A DNA stretch of 18,018 bases from Bacteroidetes bacterium UBA1952 (GTDB lineage: Bacteria; Bacteroidota; Bacteroidia; Chitinophagales; Chitinophagaceae). Of the stretch, positions 7,562 through 16,090 are shown piece after piece. Within the stretch, counting starts at the first letter, position 1. The number at the start of each line of letters is the position of its first letter. The stretch is taken from the NCBI GenBank assembly GCA_002336725.1, contig DDEO01000243.1:34785-52802 (forward strand). The letters run 5' to 3'. A program made the position numbers and the translations under genes. The notes under the pieces are model-generated. The model saw only the letters and a program-made list of their open reading frames with translations. It did not search any database and was not told where the DNA came from.

Positions 7562-8875
7562 TCAAACCGTTTTTCCGGAAGTTGCGGCCAGTTCCAGCAG
7601 GCGTTCCATACGGCTGCCGCGCGAGCCTTTCAGCAGGATTTGCTGCCCTGTGGGCAAGGGGGCTTGCTCCATGCCGGAAAATGCCGTTTCTACATCCGGA
7701 AACCAGCGTTCTGCGGCGTTCATACCTTCAAATTCGCGGCCTACCAGCACCACGGATGGCCAGGGCCATTGCCGCAGATATTCAATCAACTCGCGGTGTT
7801 CCTGGGCGCTGTCAGGTCCCATTTCTTTCATCGCGCCGAGCCACAGGATACCCTTCCCACCGGTGCGGGCGGCGAAGTTTGCAATGGCGGCACGCATACT
7901 GCTCGGGTTGGCGTTGTAGGCATCCAGAATAAGCGTATTTTCGGCCCAGGAGATTTGCTGGGAGCGGCTGTTGTCGGGCGTGTAAGCAGCGATGGCGCGT
8001 GCGGCTTCGGTCAGCGGAATCTTCAGGTCTTGCCCAATGGCAAGTGCCGCGAGGGCATTGGGCATATTATAGTCGCCCACCAGTTGCGTCTGGATTTGCG
8101 CCGTTTCGCCGTTTATCGTTGCTTCAAAGCGCAGAAAACCCGCTTCCGGTGGCAGCAGTTTGCCTTGTACTGCGCCATCCGGGCCACTGCCATAGCGGGT
8201 AATTTCCGGAATTCCGGCAGCCATGGCTTCCAGATAGGCGGCATCGGCATACAGAAACACTTTCCCGCCGTGCTGGCGCAGGTAATCATACAGTTCGCCT
8301 TTGCCTTTGCGTACGCCTGCTTCGCCGCCAAAGCCTTCGATATGGGCCTTGCCGCAGTTGGTAATCAGCCCGTGTGTAGGCGCGGCAATCCGGCAGTAGG
8401 AGGCGATTTCCTGCTGATGATTGGCACCCATCTCAATGATGGCCACCTCGTGTTCGGGACGCAGGCGCAGCAGGGTCAGCGGCACGCCGATGTGGTTGTT
8501 GAGATTTCCTTCCGTAGCCAGCGTTTCGCAGCGGGTGCGGCATACAGCGGTTACCAGTTCTTTGGTGGTGGTTTTACCATTCGATCCGGTAATGGCGATT
8601 ACGGGAATATCGTACTGCATCCGGTGGTGATGGGCGAGCTTTTGCAGGGCTTCCAGCACATCCGCTACCAGAATCAGACGCGGGTTTTCATCTCCGCTTT
8701 TCTCATCCACAACGGCGTAGGCGGCTCCTTTTTGCAGTGCTTCGGCGGCAAAAAGATTACCGTTGAAATGCGGGCCTTTGAGGGCAAAGAAGAGGCCGCC
8801 GGGAGTTATCTTCCGGGTGTCGGTAAAGACGTGCGGATGCTTTAGAAAGAGCGGATAGAGCGCGTCGGGTTTCAT
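7562..8875 (-). CDS. murF: UDP-N-acetylmuramoyl-tripeptide--D-alanyl-D-alanine ligase
   Basis: This is the cytoplasmic ATP-dependent enzyme that adds D-Ala-D-Ala to UDP-MurNAc-tripeptide, the last Mur ligase step of peptidoglycan precursor synthesis. The 437 residues show the three Mur-ligase domains: an N-terminal substrate domain with the DTRKITPGGLFFALKG motif (19-34), the ATP-binding domain with P-loop GSNGKTT (97-103) and NNHIGVPLTLLRL, and a C-terminal domain containing LDAYNANPSSM. Length and start (ATG at 8875) are normal. It follows gldJ in the same direction, an arrangement common in Bacteroidota, but a terminator hairpin separates them. I see no promoter of its own in the 84-base gap, so read-through from gldJ is likely. 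Both ends of the gene region carry TTCCGGAA. Confidence 0.96.
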   Translation of the reverse strand: MKPDALYPLFLKHPHVFTDTRKITPGGLFFALKGPHFNGNLFAAEALQKGAAYAVVDEKSGDENPRLILVADVLEALQKLAHHHRMQYDIPVIAITGSNGKTTTKELVTAVCRTRCETLATEGNLNNHIGVPLTLLRLRPEHEVAIIEMGANHQQEIASYCRIAAPTHGLITNCGKAHIEGFGGEAGVRKGKGELYDYLRQHGGKVFLYADAAYLEAMAAGIPEITRYGSGPDGAVQGKLLPPEAGFLRFEATINGETAQIQTQLVGDYNMPNALAALAIGQDLKIPLTEAARAIAAYTPDNSRSQQISWAENTLILDAYNANPSSMRAAIANFAARTGGKGILWLGAMKEMGPDSAQEHRELIEYLRQWPWPSVVLVGREFEGMNAAERWFPDVETAFSGMEQAPLPTGQQILLKGSRGSRMERLLELAATSGKTV

Positions 8876-8901
8876 GGAAAAAGAAAGAGGGGGCTTAAAA
8901 A

Positions 8902-8935
8902 TAAAACCCCTCTCCGGTTTGGGAAAGGGGTTTTA
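8902..8935 (-). terminator. Intrinsic terminator downstream of gldJ
   Basis: TAAAACCCCT (8902-8911) and AGGGGTTTTA (8926-8935) form a perfect 10-base-pair stem with a 14-base loop. Read on the minus strand it is followed by a T-rich run (TTTTATTTTTA), which fits termination of gldJ transcripts 25 bases after the stop. On the plus strand the run is A-rich, so it acts in one direction. Confidence 0.7.
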
Positions 8936-8959
8936 GAAAAAAACGAAAGGAAGATACGG

Positions 8960-10492
8960 TTAGCGGCGGCTGCGTTTTTCGTTGCTGAAGTAGTTGCCGG
9001 CCTTGTCGCTGTTGATGCCGTTGGGCGAGCCGAGGCGGTCCATCACGCAGCGGAAGCCCACCGTAGAAGAGGCATCACCGGCCTGCATAAAGCGGCCGGT
9101 GCCGGGCGACATCCAGTAGGCGCGGTCGTTCCAGCTTCCGCCCTTAATCACTTTGGCATCGTTGGAGATGAGCGTGTTGGTGCCAAACTGATAGGCAAAC
9201 TGCGAGGCGCTGTCGCCGTCTTTAAAGTCGCGCATATCGGGTGTGCGGGTCTCATAGCGGTTCTTGCCGGTTATCTCCTCGGTTGTCAGCAGGCGGCGCG
9301 GCAGGTTGCCGAGCGAGTCTTTCTCTTCGATAGAATTGTCTTCGGCTACGCGGCGGTAGGTTTCATACACGTTTCCACGGAAGGGGCGGAAGTCGGCTAC
9401 GTCTTCCGGAGACATGGGGCGGTAGGTGTCGAGCGTCCACTCGCTCACGTTGCCGGCCATGTTATAAAGGCCAAAGCCGTTAGGCTTGAAGCTTCCCACC
9501 GGCGCGGGGATGTCGGCGTTGTCGTTGAGGCCACCGGCGATGCCCATCTGGTCGCCAGCGCCGCGTTTGAAGTTGCCGTAGAACTCACCCTGTTGCGCGT
9601 TGCGCAGGCCATAGCGGGTAGAGTTGGCATCGCCCCAGGGATAGATGTTGCGGTCGGTGATCACTTCTTCCCCGCGACGGCGTTTGCCGGCCGGCTCCGG
9701 GTTGTTGGCAATCAGGCCCAGAGCGGCGTATTCCCATTCCGCTTCTGTCGGCAGGCGGTAGTTGGGCAGCAATACGCCATCGGCATAGGTAGCGTTGCGG
9801 CGACCGGAGCCGGAGGGGTCGAAATCGCGCGGACGATTTTTGCCCGCAAGGCCTTCGTATTGTCCGTTGACGTAGCTCTCGGTGGTGAATACGTCTTCGT
9901 TTACCTGGTTGGGGTTTTTGCGAAGTGCGCCGTTCCGTTGCAGGATGTATTCGTTCACGCGGTCGGAGCGCCACTTGGCGTATTCGTTGGCCTGATACCA
10001 GTTGACACCTACAACGGGATACTTATCATAGGAGGCGTGGTTGAAATAATACTGCACCAGGGGTTCATTGTAGGCCATGCCCTTGCGCCAAACGGTTTGG
10101 TCGGGCATGGCATCTTTCACCACATTGGGATAGTCGGAGCCATAAGCACGACGCAGCCAGTAGATATATTCGCGATAATCCACGTTGGCCACTTCGGTTT
10201 CGTCCATATAAAAGGAAGAAATCGTTACCGTGCGCGGGACGCTGTTGCGCTCCATTGTCAGGTCTTCGGTAAGTTGACCCATGGTAAAGCGGCCCCCCTC
10301 TACAAACGTCAGGCCCGGTCCGGTTTGCTGCCCCTGGAAGTTGTTCGCAACGGTGAAGCCGCCTAATTGGGGGCTGTTATACTCCCAGCCTGTCTTATCG
10401 GAGCGGCCGGAGGTCTTTTGCGGAGCGCAGGAAGCGAGTCCGGCGACTGCGCCTACACTTATCAAGCTAAGGCCTAAAAGCGTTCTTTTCAT
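8960..10492 (-). CDS. gldJ: Gliding motility / type IX secretion lipoprotein GldJ
   Basis: GldJ is an outer-membrane lipoprotein needed in Flavobacterium for gliding and for stability of the type IX secretion components, with GldK as its paralogue. The 510 residues start with a lipoprotein signal peptide and lipobox LASC (Cys22), then GWEYNSPQLGGF, followed by a formylglycine-enzyme-like fold: GGRFTMG (67-73), VPRTVTISSFYMDETEV, NWYQANEYAKWR, RLPTEAEWEYAALG (246-259), NMAGNVSEWTLD, GGSWNDRA and GFRCVMDR. Only two cysteines exist, the lipobox one and the one in GFRC, so the catalytic cysteine pair of true formylglycine enzymes is absent and the fold is presumably structural. The start at 10492 is set by the signal peptide. 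It is divergent from porU and shares a 294-base promoter region with it. It is the longest gene in the window after the RND pump and porU, and contains no TTCCGGAA. Confidence 0.95.
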   Translation of the reverse strand: MKRTLLGLSLISVGAVAGLASCAPQKTSGRSDKTGWEYNSPQLGGFTVANNFQGQQTGPGLTFVEGGRFTMGQLTEDLTMERNSVPRTVTISSFYMDETEVANVDYREYIYWLRRAYGSDYPNVVKDAMPDQTVWRKGMAYNEPLVQYYFNHASYDKYPVVGVNWYQANEYAKWRSDRVNEYILQRNGALRKNPNQVNEDVFTTESYVNGQYEGLAGKNRPRDFDPSGSGRRNATYADGVLLPNYRLPTEAEWEYAALGLIANNPEPAGKRRRGEEVITDRNIYPWGDANSTRYGLRNAQQGEFYGNFKRGAGDQMGIAGGLNDNADIPAPVGSFKPNGFGLYNMAGNVSEWTLDTYRPMSPEDVADFRPFRGNVYETYRRVAEDNSIEEKDSLGNLPRRLLTTEEITGKNRYETRTPDMRDFKDGDSASQFAYQFGTNTLISNDAKVIKGGSWNDRAYWMSPGTGRFMQAGDASSTVGFRCVMDRLGSPNGINSDKAGNYFSNEKRSRR

Positions 10493-10550
10493 TTGGTGGA
10501 TTCAGTAATTGCTTCTTGTAGAGAAAGAGAAGATTCCCGTAGATTGGATA

Positions 10551-10581
10551 CAATGATAGGGTGAATTCCGGGAAATGACAA
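10551..10581 (-). promoter_or_regulatory. Predicted gldJ promoter
   Basis: On the minus strand, TTG (10579-10581) is followed after 20 bases by TATCATTG (10551-10558), one mismatch from the TAnnTTTG consensus. The predicted start lies about 50 bases before the gldJ ATG. The rest of the divergent region (10493-10786) holds an A/T homopolymer run near 10602-10616 and no gene. Confidence 0.4.
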
Positions 10582-10720
10582 GCATCGCAGGCATCGGAGG
10601 AAAAATTTTTTTTTTGACGCACGTTTTCAGGGCTTTCCGGGTACATACGATTTAACGTCTTTTAGCGTTATTTAATTCTAAAAGCACCCCGTTTCTATAA
10701 GGTCTTCCGCCCCGCAGCGG

Positions 10721-10736
10721 GTATCTTTACAGATAC
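10721..10736 (+). promoter_or_regulatory. porU -7 element overlapped by a perfect dyad
   Basis: TATCTTTA (10722-10729) is one base from TAnnTTTG and lies 57 bases before the porU ATG. It falls inside the dyad GTATCT-TTAC-AGATAC (10721-10736). No -33 TTG is visible at standard spacing. The overlap could be an operator or a short leader hairpin. A TTCCGGAA follows at 10741-10748. Confidence 0.35.
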
Positions 10737-10786
10737 GCTTTTCCGGAATTTCATCATTTCCCCGCTCTCTTTTTTTAATACTAATA

Positions 10787-13700
10787 ATGGCGATTAAACT
10801 GCACTTTTTTTTACCGCTGATGGCGACGCTCGCCGTCTGTACACCCGCTCGTGCGCAAGACGGCGGCTTGCAGGTACTGCCTCAGGAGGTGGCCGCCCCG
10901 GAAGCCGGACAGGCCTACGTCATCCGGAAAATCCCGCTCCGCGAGGCCCGGATGCCCGTGGTGGAAATCAACGACCGCAAGTTTGCCCCGGCCACTCCCC
11001 GCGCAGCCGATACGGTGGATTTGCCCGTTAAAATACTGCTGGGCAATGAGCGCAAAAAACCCTTCCTGCTGGTCGCCGTGCCCGTTCGCAGCCATCAGGG
11101 CCGGGAAGCACTTCAGTCTTTTACGCTGACGATAAAAGAAGAAGCAAACGACGCACCCCGGAAAGCACTGCTCAAGAGCGCGGCCACTGGCAGCCCGCTC
11201 GCCAGCGGCAACTGGTATAAAATTGCCGTTGACAAGCCGGGATTCTATAAGATAGACTATACCTTTCTGCGCGATAAACTGAAAATTTCCGGAAATATAG
11301 CTTCCACCTCTCTGCGCCTGCTCGGCAATGGCGGCGCTATGATGAAGGAAGCCAATGCCGCCGTGCCAGGCCCTGCACTTCCGGAAAATAATATCTGGAT
11401 TCAGGATGGCGGCGATGGCAAAATGGATGCCGGAGACTATATCGTATTCTGGGCTCCCGGCCCGCAAAGCTGGGACGTGGACACGGCCGCCGGACGATTC
11501 TATCATCGCAAAAATCTTTACGAAGACAACAGTTATTATTTCCTGAGCGTAGAAGGCGGTGCCTCGCGGCCCATTCCGGTGCTGGCCAACCCGCCGGCAA
11601 CGGCCAACGTGAACGTCAGCGCCTACGACTGCCTCGATGTGATTGACGACGATGTGGTGAACCTGGGTAAAATCGGCAAACGCTGGGTGGGCGATGAGTT
11701 TACCGGTGGTTCCAAAACCTATTCTTTTGACTACTCCAATGTGGTTTCGCCGCTTCGGGTGCGGGTGAATCTGGCGGCGCGCAACAATGGCGGCACCGAG
11801 CAATTCCAGGTGGCGCTCAACGGCACGTCCATCGGCAGCGCCGCCCTCAATCTGACGGCAGATGCCGGCGATATTCCCTGCCGGAGCAGCCTGCTGGATC
11901 AACAGGTGAGCATCGGCAGCGGCCCGGCGGCGGTTACCATCAGCTTTGCGCCCTACAAAACGGGCAGCAGGGGCTATCTCGACTTTATCGAAATCACCGG
12001 TCGGCGCAGCCTCATCTTCCGGGGCGGTGCCTTCACCTTCCGCGACTTGCAGAGCGTGGGCGCGGGCAGAAAGGCCGCCTTTACGCTCCAGAACGCCCCG
12101 GCACAGCTTCAGGTCTGGGACGTAACCGAGCCGTGGAACGCTACCCGCATGGCCGGAACGTTTCAGGGCGGAAGCTATGTTTTTAAGAACGATGCCAGCC
12201 GACTGCGCGAATATGCCGCCTTCGACGGCAGCAGCCTCAACACCCCTTCTTTTATAGAAAAAACAGACAATCAGGATATTGTGGGTGCGCCCGATGCCGA
12301 TTATCTGATCGTAACCCATAAAAATTTCCTGCAGGAAGCCAATCGCCTGGCCGACTGGCACCGCAGGCACAACAATTACCGGGTGCAGGTAGCCACAACG
12401 GATCAGGTGTACAACGAGTTTTCGAGCGGCAGCCAGGATATTGGCGGCATTCGGGATTATGCCCGCTACTTCTACGACCGCGCCGGCAGCGACACGGCTA
12501 ATATGCCGCGCTTCCTGCTGCTCTTCGGCGATGCTTCCTACGACTATAAAGACCGCGTTGCCTCCAACACCAATTTTGTTCCGGTATTTGAATCTTCCCA
12601 GAGCGACGCGGCGATTGAAGCCTATACCACCGACGACTATTTTGGCTTTCTGGACGCAGGCGAAGACGCGGAAGGCAATAATGTATATAATGTCCTCGAC
12701 ATTGGCGTTGGGCGTCTCCCGGTAAAAACAGCAGACGAAGCGCGGCAGGTGGTGGATAAAATCATCTACTACAAATCAGCGGCAACGCTGGGGCCGTGGC
12801 GCGTTTCCGGAACGCTGGTAGCCGATCAGGAAGACGGCGCCGGCCCGCATCTGGCCAATTCCGAAGAAATCAGTCGGCTGGTGGAGGCCGCAAGCCCGGT
12901 TTTTAATCAAAGCAAGATCTATCTGGATAGCTACCCCGTGGTTTCTACACCCGCCGGCGACCGGATGCCCGATGTAAATGCGCAGATCAACAATCAGGTG
13001 TATAAGGGCACGCAGTTTATCAACTACACCGGCCATGGCGGCATTCGGGAACTGGCACAGGAACGAGTGCTTACATTCGATGATTTCAACCGCTGGAAAA
13101 ACCTCGATAAGATGCCGTTTATGATCACGGCGACCTGCGATTTTGCGCAGTACGACCGCCCGGAATTTGTGTCGGCAGGCGAGGCGCTGATGCTCAAGCC
13201 CGATGGCGGCATGATAGCCCTGCTCACCACCACGCAGGCCGTTTATGCTTCGAGTAGCCGGGTACTCAATAATAGTTATATCCAGAGCCAGTTTGTGCAG
13301 CAAAACGGCATCTGGACACCCTTTGGCGAAGCCATCCGCAAGGCCAAGAATCTCACTTACATCAATACCCTTCAGGATTTCGGAACGGGTATAAACTGGA
13401 GTACGCTGCTGAATTTCCGGAAATTTGCGCTCCTGGGCGACCCCGGACTGTCTCCCAACCTGCCCGCAAGGCTCCACGCAGTGCAGACAGATTCTGTCAT
13501 AGAAGTAGCCACCGGGCGGCGCACCGCGTCTTTGTCGGCGCTCGGCAGCTATGTTCTGAATGGTAGCGTTCTGGATGTAAACGGCAACCCGGATGCGGCG
13601 TTCAATGGCCGGGTATATGTAGTGGTGTACGACAAGGCGCGTTCCAACAGCGTTTGGATAAAGCATCCGCCACCGGGCTTTGAGCGCACGTATATGTCTC

Positions 13701-14557
13701 GCAATAACATTGTTTTCAAGGGGCGTACCAATGTAGTCAATGGGCAGTTTTCGATTCCCTTTGTCGTTCCCAAAGATTTGAATTATGCGCTGGGCAGCGG
13801 GCAGATTCAGTATTATGCCGAAAACGGCGTTACGGATGTTGCTGGCGTGGATACTTCCGTGCAGGTAGGCGGCTCCTCGCGCTTTCCGGTTTCGGATACC
13901 GACCCGCCGGTGGTGCGCGCCTTCATCGGCGATTCGCTGTTTCATGATGGCGGCCTCACCGGCTCCAACACGGTGCTTTATGGCATCCTCGAAGACGAAA
14001 CCGGCATCAATGTTTCCGGAAATGCCATCGGACACGACCTGATTGCCGTGCTTGACGGAAAGGAGTCGGAGCCGTATGTGCTGAACGACTATTACGAGAG
14101 TGCGCCCAATACGTATAAAAGAGGCTATGTGCGCTTCCCGGTCAGCGGCCTGAGCAACGGGATGCACACCCTGAAAATCAAAGCCTGGGATATGGCCAAC
14201 AACTCCGGCGAAGGCAGCATCCGCTTTCGGGTGAGCGACGGCACCGTAACGGAGATTCAGGAAGTGATGAACTACCCCAATCCTTTTAAAGATCAGACGC
14301 GTTTCCGGTTTGAACACAACCACCCCGACGAAACGCTCACCGGCGAGGTGCAGATCTATAATACAGCCGGTGAATTGATGCGCACCCTGCGCCAGACGTT
14401 TACGCCCACCGGCTCTCATAGCACCGAAATCGTATGGGATGGCACCACTGATGTAGGGGCGCTATTGCCTTCCGGCGTTTATATGTACCGCATCACCATC
14501 AGCACGGCAAAAAAATCGGAAGCACTCGGATACCAAAAGCTGGTGATCGCCCGTTAA
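10787..14557 (+). CDS. porU: Type IX secretion system sortase PorU
   Basis: PorU is the cell-surface C25 (gingipain-family) cysteine protease of the type IX system. It removes the C-terminal signal of secreted cargo and links the product to surface lipopolysaccharide. The 1256-residue protein has a signal peptide (MAIKLHFFLPLMATLAVCTPARA, cut before Gln24). The peptidase C25 domain runs from about 504 (DYLIVTHKNFLQEANRLADW) to 890 (FRKFALLGDPGLSPNLP), with catalytic His750 in YTGHGGI and Cys784 in TATCDFAQYDRPE. Immunoglobulin-like linkers follow. A FlgD-like C-terminal domain (about 1159-1256) starts NYPNPF and ends KLVIAR, resembling the type IX sorting domains that PorU itself carries but does not lose. 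Length is in the family range. It precedes porV by 85 bases. The gene contains six TTCCGGAA sites. Confidence 0.96.
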   Translation: MAIKLHFFLPLMATLAVCTPARAQDGGLQVLPQEVAAPEAGQAYVIRKIPLREARMPVVEINDRKFAPATPRAADTVDLPVKILLGNERKKPFLLVAVPVRSHQGREALQSFTLTIKEEANDAPRKALLKSAATGSPLASGNWYKIAVDKPGFYKIDYTFLRDKLKISGNIASTSLRLLGNGGAMMKEANAAVPGPALPENNIWIQDGGDGKMDAGDYIVFWAPGPQSWDVDTAAGRFYHRKNLYEDNSYYFLSVEGGASRPIPVLANPPATANVNVSAYDCLDVIDDDVVNLGKIGKRWVGDEFTGGSKTYSFDYSNVVSPLRVRVNLAARNNGGTEQFQVALNGTSIGSAALNLTADAGDIPCRSSLLDQQVSIGSGPAAVTISFAPYKTGSRGYLDFIEITGRRSLIFRGGAFTFRDLQSVGAGRKAAFTLQNAPAQLQVWDVTEPWNATRMAGTFQGGSYVFKNDASRLREYAAFDGSSLNTPSFIEKTDNQDIVGAPDADYLIVTHKNFLQEANRLADWHRRHNNYRVQVATTDQVYNEFSSGSQDIGGIRDYARYFYDRAGSDTANMPRFLLLFGDASYDYKDRVASNTNFVPVFESSQSDAAIEAYTTDDYFGFLDAGEDAEGNNVYNVLDIGVGRLPVKTADEARQVVDKIIYYKSAATLGPWRVSGTLVADQEDGAGPHLANSEEISRLVEAASPVFNQSKIYLDSYPVVSTPAGDRMPDVNAQINNQVYKGTQFINYTGHGGIRELAQERVLTFDDFNRWKNLDKMPFMITATCDFAQYDRPEFVSAGEALMLKPDGGMIALLTTTQAVYASSSRVLNNSYIQSQFVQQNGIWTPFGEAIRKAKNLTYINTLQDFGTGINWSTLLNFRKFALLGDPGLSPNLPARLHAVQTDSVIEVATGRRTASLSALGSYVLNGSVLDVNGNPDAAFNGRVYVVVYDKARSNSVWIKHPPPGFERTYMSRNNIVFKGRTNVVNGQFSIPFVVPKDLNYALGSGQIQYYAENGVTDVAGVDTSVQVGGSSRFPVSDTDPPVVRAFIGDSLFHDGGLTGSNTVLYGILEDETGINVSGNAIGHDLIAVLDGKESEPYVLNDYYESAPNTYKRGYVRFPVSGLSNGMHTLKIKAWDMANNSGEGSIRFRVSDGTVTEIQEVMNYPNPFKDQTRFRFEHNHPDETLTGEVQIYNTAGELMRTLRQTFTPTGSHSTEIVWDGTTDVGALLPSGVYMYRITISTAKKSEALGYQKLVIAR

Positions 14558-14580
14558 TGGGAACGTCTGTATCCGGAATC

Positions 14581-14609
14581 TTGTTTTTCTATAACGCCCT
14601 GTACCTTTA
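14581..14609 (+). promoter_or_regulatory. Predicted porV promoter
   Basis: TTG (14581-14583) is separated by 18 bases from TACCTTTA (14602-14609), one base from the TAnnTTTG consensus, in the 85-base porU-porV gap. The start would fall near 14615, about 28 bases before the porV ATG. This suggests that porV is transcribed at least partly on its own, beyond read-through from porU. Confidence 0.5.
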
Positions 14610-14642
14610 CACGGCTTTTCCAGAAGCGATAAATTACCCTGA

Positions 14643-15851
14643 ATGTCTTTAAAAATTTTTAAGTCGGCCCTGCTGCTCTCTGCCTGCGCCGTAAGTGGTG
14701 TGGCCACTGCCCAAAAAGCCAGCCTCGATGGTCGCGTAAATACGATCACGACTGCTGTGCCTTTCCTGCGCATTTCTCCTGATGCCCGCGCCGGCGGTAT
14801 GGGCGATGTTGGGATTGCGACCGATGCCGATGCCAATGCGCAATACTGGAATATCGGTAAGATGCCTTTTGCACCCAAGAAGTATGGTATCTCCGCCACT
14901 TATACGCCCTGGCTCAAGGAGCTGGTTCCGGATATCGCGCTGGTGTATGTAGCCGGATACGGCAAATTTGGTCAGGATGATAATCAGGCCATTTCCGGCT
15001 CGCTGCGCTACTTCAACCTCGGCGATATTAATTATACAGATTACAACGCACAGTCGCTCGGCACCGGCAAGCCGCGCGAGTTTTCCTTCGATCTGGGCTA
15101 TTCCCGCCGCCTGTCGCCCTACCTGAGCACCGGTATCTCGCTGCGATATATCCACTCGGCTATTGCCAACGGCCTGGCTGCCGGTCAAAACGGAACGGAT
15201 TACAAACCGGGCAACGCCCTGTCTGCCGATGTAGGGGTTTACTTTACCAAAACAAAGGAAATCGACGGACCGCGTACCCGCACTATCAGCGCCGGAGCGG
15301 TGCTTTCCAACGTAGGTACCAAGATTGCCTATAGCTCTACCCGCCGCGATTTCATCCCGATAAACCTCGGCCTCGGCGTGGCCCATACCTGGCAATTTGA
15401 CGAATATAACAAAGTTACCCTTGGTCTCGATCTCAACAAGCTGCTCGTGCCTACGCCGCAATACAGCTACGACAGTTCCGGAAATGTGCTGAGCTACATA
15501 CCGGTTGATAAAACGGTTGTCGGGGGGATGTTCAGCTCTTTTGGCGATGCGCCGGGCGGTTTTAGCGAAGAGCTGCGCGAGATTCAGATTTCAGCAGGTG
15601 CCGAGTACTGGTATCAAAACCAGTTTGGCCTGCGTGCGGGTTATTTTTATGAAGATGCTACCAAGGGCGACCGTAAATACTTCACCGTTGGCGGCAGCGC
15701 CCGCTACAATGTCTTTACGCTGAATTTCTCCTATCTGGTCCCATCCAATTCCGGAACCGTGCGCAACCCGCTTTCCAACACGCTGCGCTTCAGTCTCTTG
15801 TTTGAATTCGATAAGCTGCGCGGTGAAAAGAGCGCAGATACGGGCGAGTAG
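14643..15851 (+). CDS. porV: Type IX secretion system outer-membrane protein PorV
   Basis: PorV (LptO) is a FadL-like outer-membrane beta-barrel that binds cargo C-terminal domains at the translocon and hands them to the PorU attachment complex. The 402 residues start with a signal peptide (MSLKIFKSALLLSACAVSGVATA, cut before Gln24). The family signature FLRISPDARAGGMGDVGIATDADANAQYWN follows (about 41-70, read here in two blocks), then WLKELVPDIALVYVAGYGKFG, and regular amphipathic strands to the end, with glycine/aromatic-rich hairpins (AEYWYQNQFGLRAGYFYE). Strand, order and spacing after porU match the known gene neighbourhood. A bidirectional terminator lies 50 bases after the stop. Confidence 0.96.
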   Translation: MSLKIFKSALLLSACAVSGVATAQKASLDGRVNTITTAVPFLRISPDARAGGMGDVGIATDADANAQYWNIGKMPFAPKKYGISATYTPWLKELVPDIALVYVAGYGKFGQDDNQAISGSLRYFNLGDINYTDYNAQSLGTGKPREFSFDLGYSRRLSPYLSTGISLRYIHSAIANGLAAGQNGTDYKPGNALSADVGVYFTKTKEIDGPRTRTISAGAVLSNVGTKIAYSSTRRDFIPINLGLGVAHTWQFDEYNKVTLGLDLNKLLVPTPQYSYDSSGNVLSYIPVDKTVVGGMFSSFGDAPGGFSEELREIQISAGAEYWYQNQFGLRAGYFYEDATKGDRKYFTVGGSARYNVFTLNFSYLVPSNSGTVRNPLSNTLRFSLLFEFDKLRGEKSADTGE

Positions 15852-15857
15852 GTGAAC

Positions 15858-15900
15858 GTATCAAGTATTGAGTATCAAGTATCAAGACGCGAGTATCAAG
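15858..15900. repeat. AGTATCAAG-type short tandem repeats
   Basis: GTATCAAG is present at 15858-15865, 15872-15879, 15879-15886 (overlapping) and 15893-15900, with an AGTATTG variant between the first two. It resembles a GTATCAAG-rich intergenic repeat I recall in other Bacteroidota. There are no spacers, so it is not a CRISPR array. Confidence 0.55.
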
Positions 15901-15901
15901 A

Positions 15902-15948
15902 TAAAACAGCGAAGCTCCTGCCGGTTGTGTAGGGGCTTTTCTGTTTTA
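15902..15948. terminator. Bidirectional terminator between porV and the aminotransferase
   Basis: TAAAACAG (15902-15909) pairs with CTGTTTTA (15941-15948). After a 2x2 internal loop, AAGCTCCT (15912-15919) pairs with AGGGGCTT (15931-15938) with one G-U. T-rich sequence follows the stem on both strands, so it can end porV transcripts on plus and aminotransferase read-through on minus. Confidence 0.6.
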
Positions 15949-16050
15949 ATGCAGTTCTGATTTCCGGAAATTTCCGGTGTGCGACCTGCCGAAAGGCTTG
16001 CTTTGTAACAGATGAAATCGACTGGTGTGGTGATAGGCCGCGAGAACAGC

Positions 16051-16090
16051 ACGCGGATAACGCGGATCCAGACGGATTTTCACGGATCCG
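16051..16090. repeat. GCGGAT-family palindromic repeat, left arm only
   Basis: ACGCGGATAACGCGGATCCAG followed by ACGGATTTTCACGGATCCG is an arm of the repeat seen again at 17911-17970 (CGCGGAnnACGCGGATnCAGnCGGATnnnCACGGAT in shared form). The matching right arm is absent: only the unrelated GCAAGCAATTTTTATCC follows. It is therefore a half or degenerate copy, in intergenic DNA. Confidence 0.65.

Noticed and set aside
8960..10492. Annotation of this gene as a sulfatase-modifying (formylglycine-generating) enzyme
   Set aside because: The fold is shared, but the catalytic cysteine pair is missing, there is a lipobox, and the porU/porV neighbourhood marks it as GldJ.
15858..15900. Repeated GTATCAAG units as a possible CRISPR array
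   Set aside because: Units are 8-9 bases and partly overlapping, without unique spacers or cas genes.
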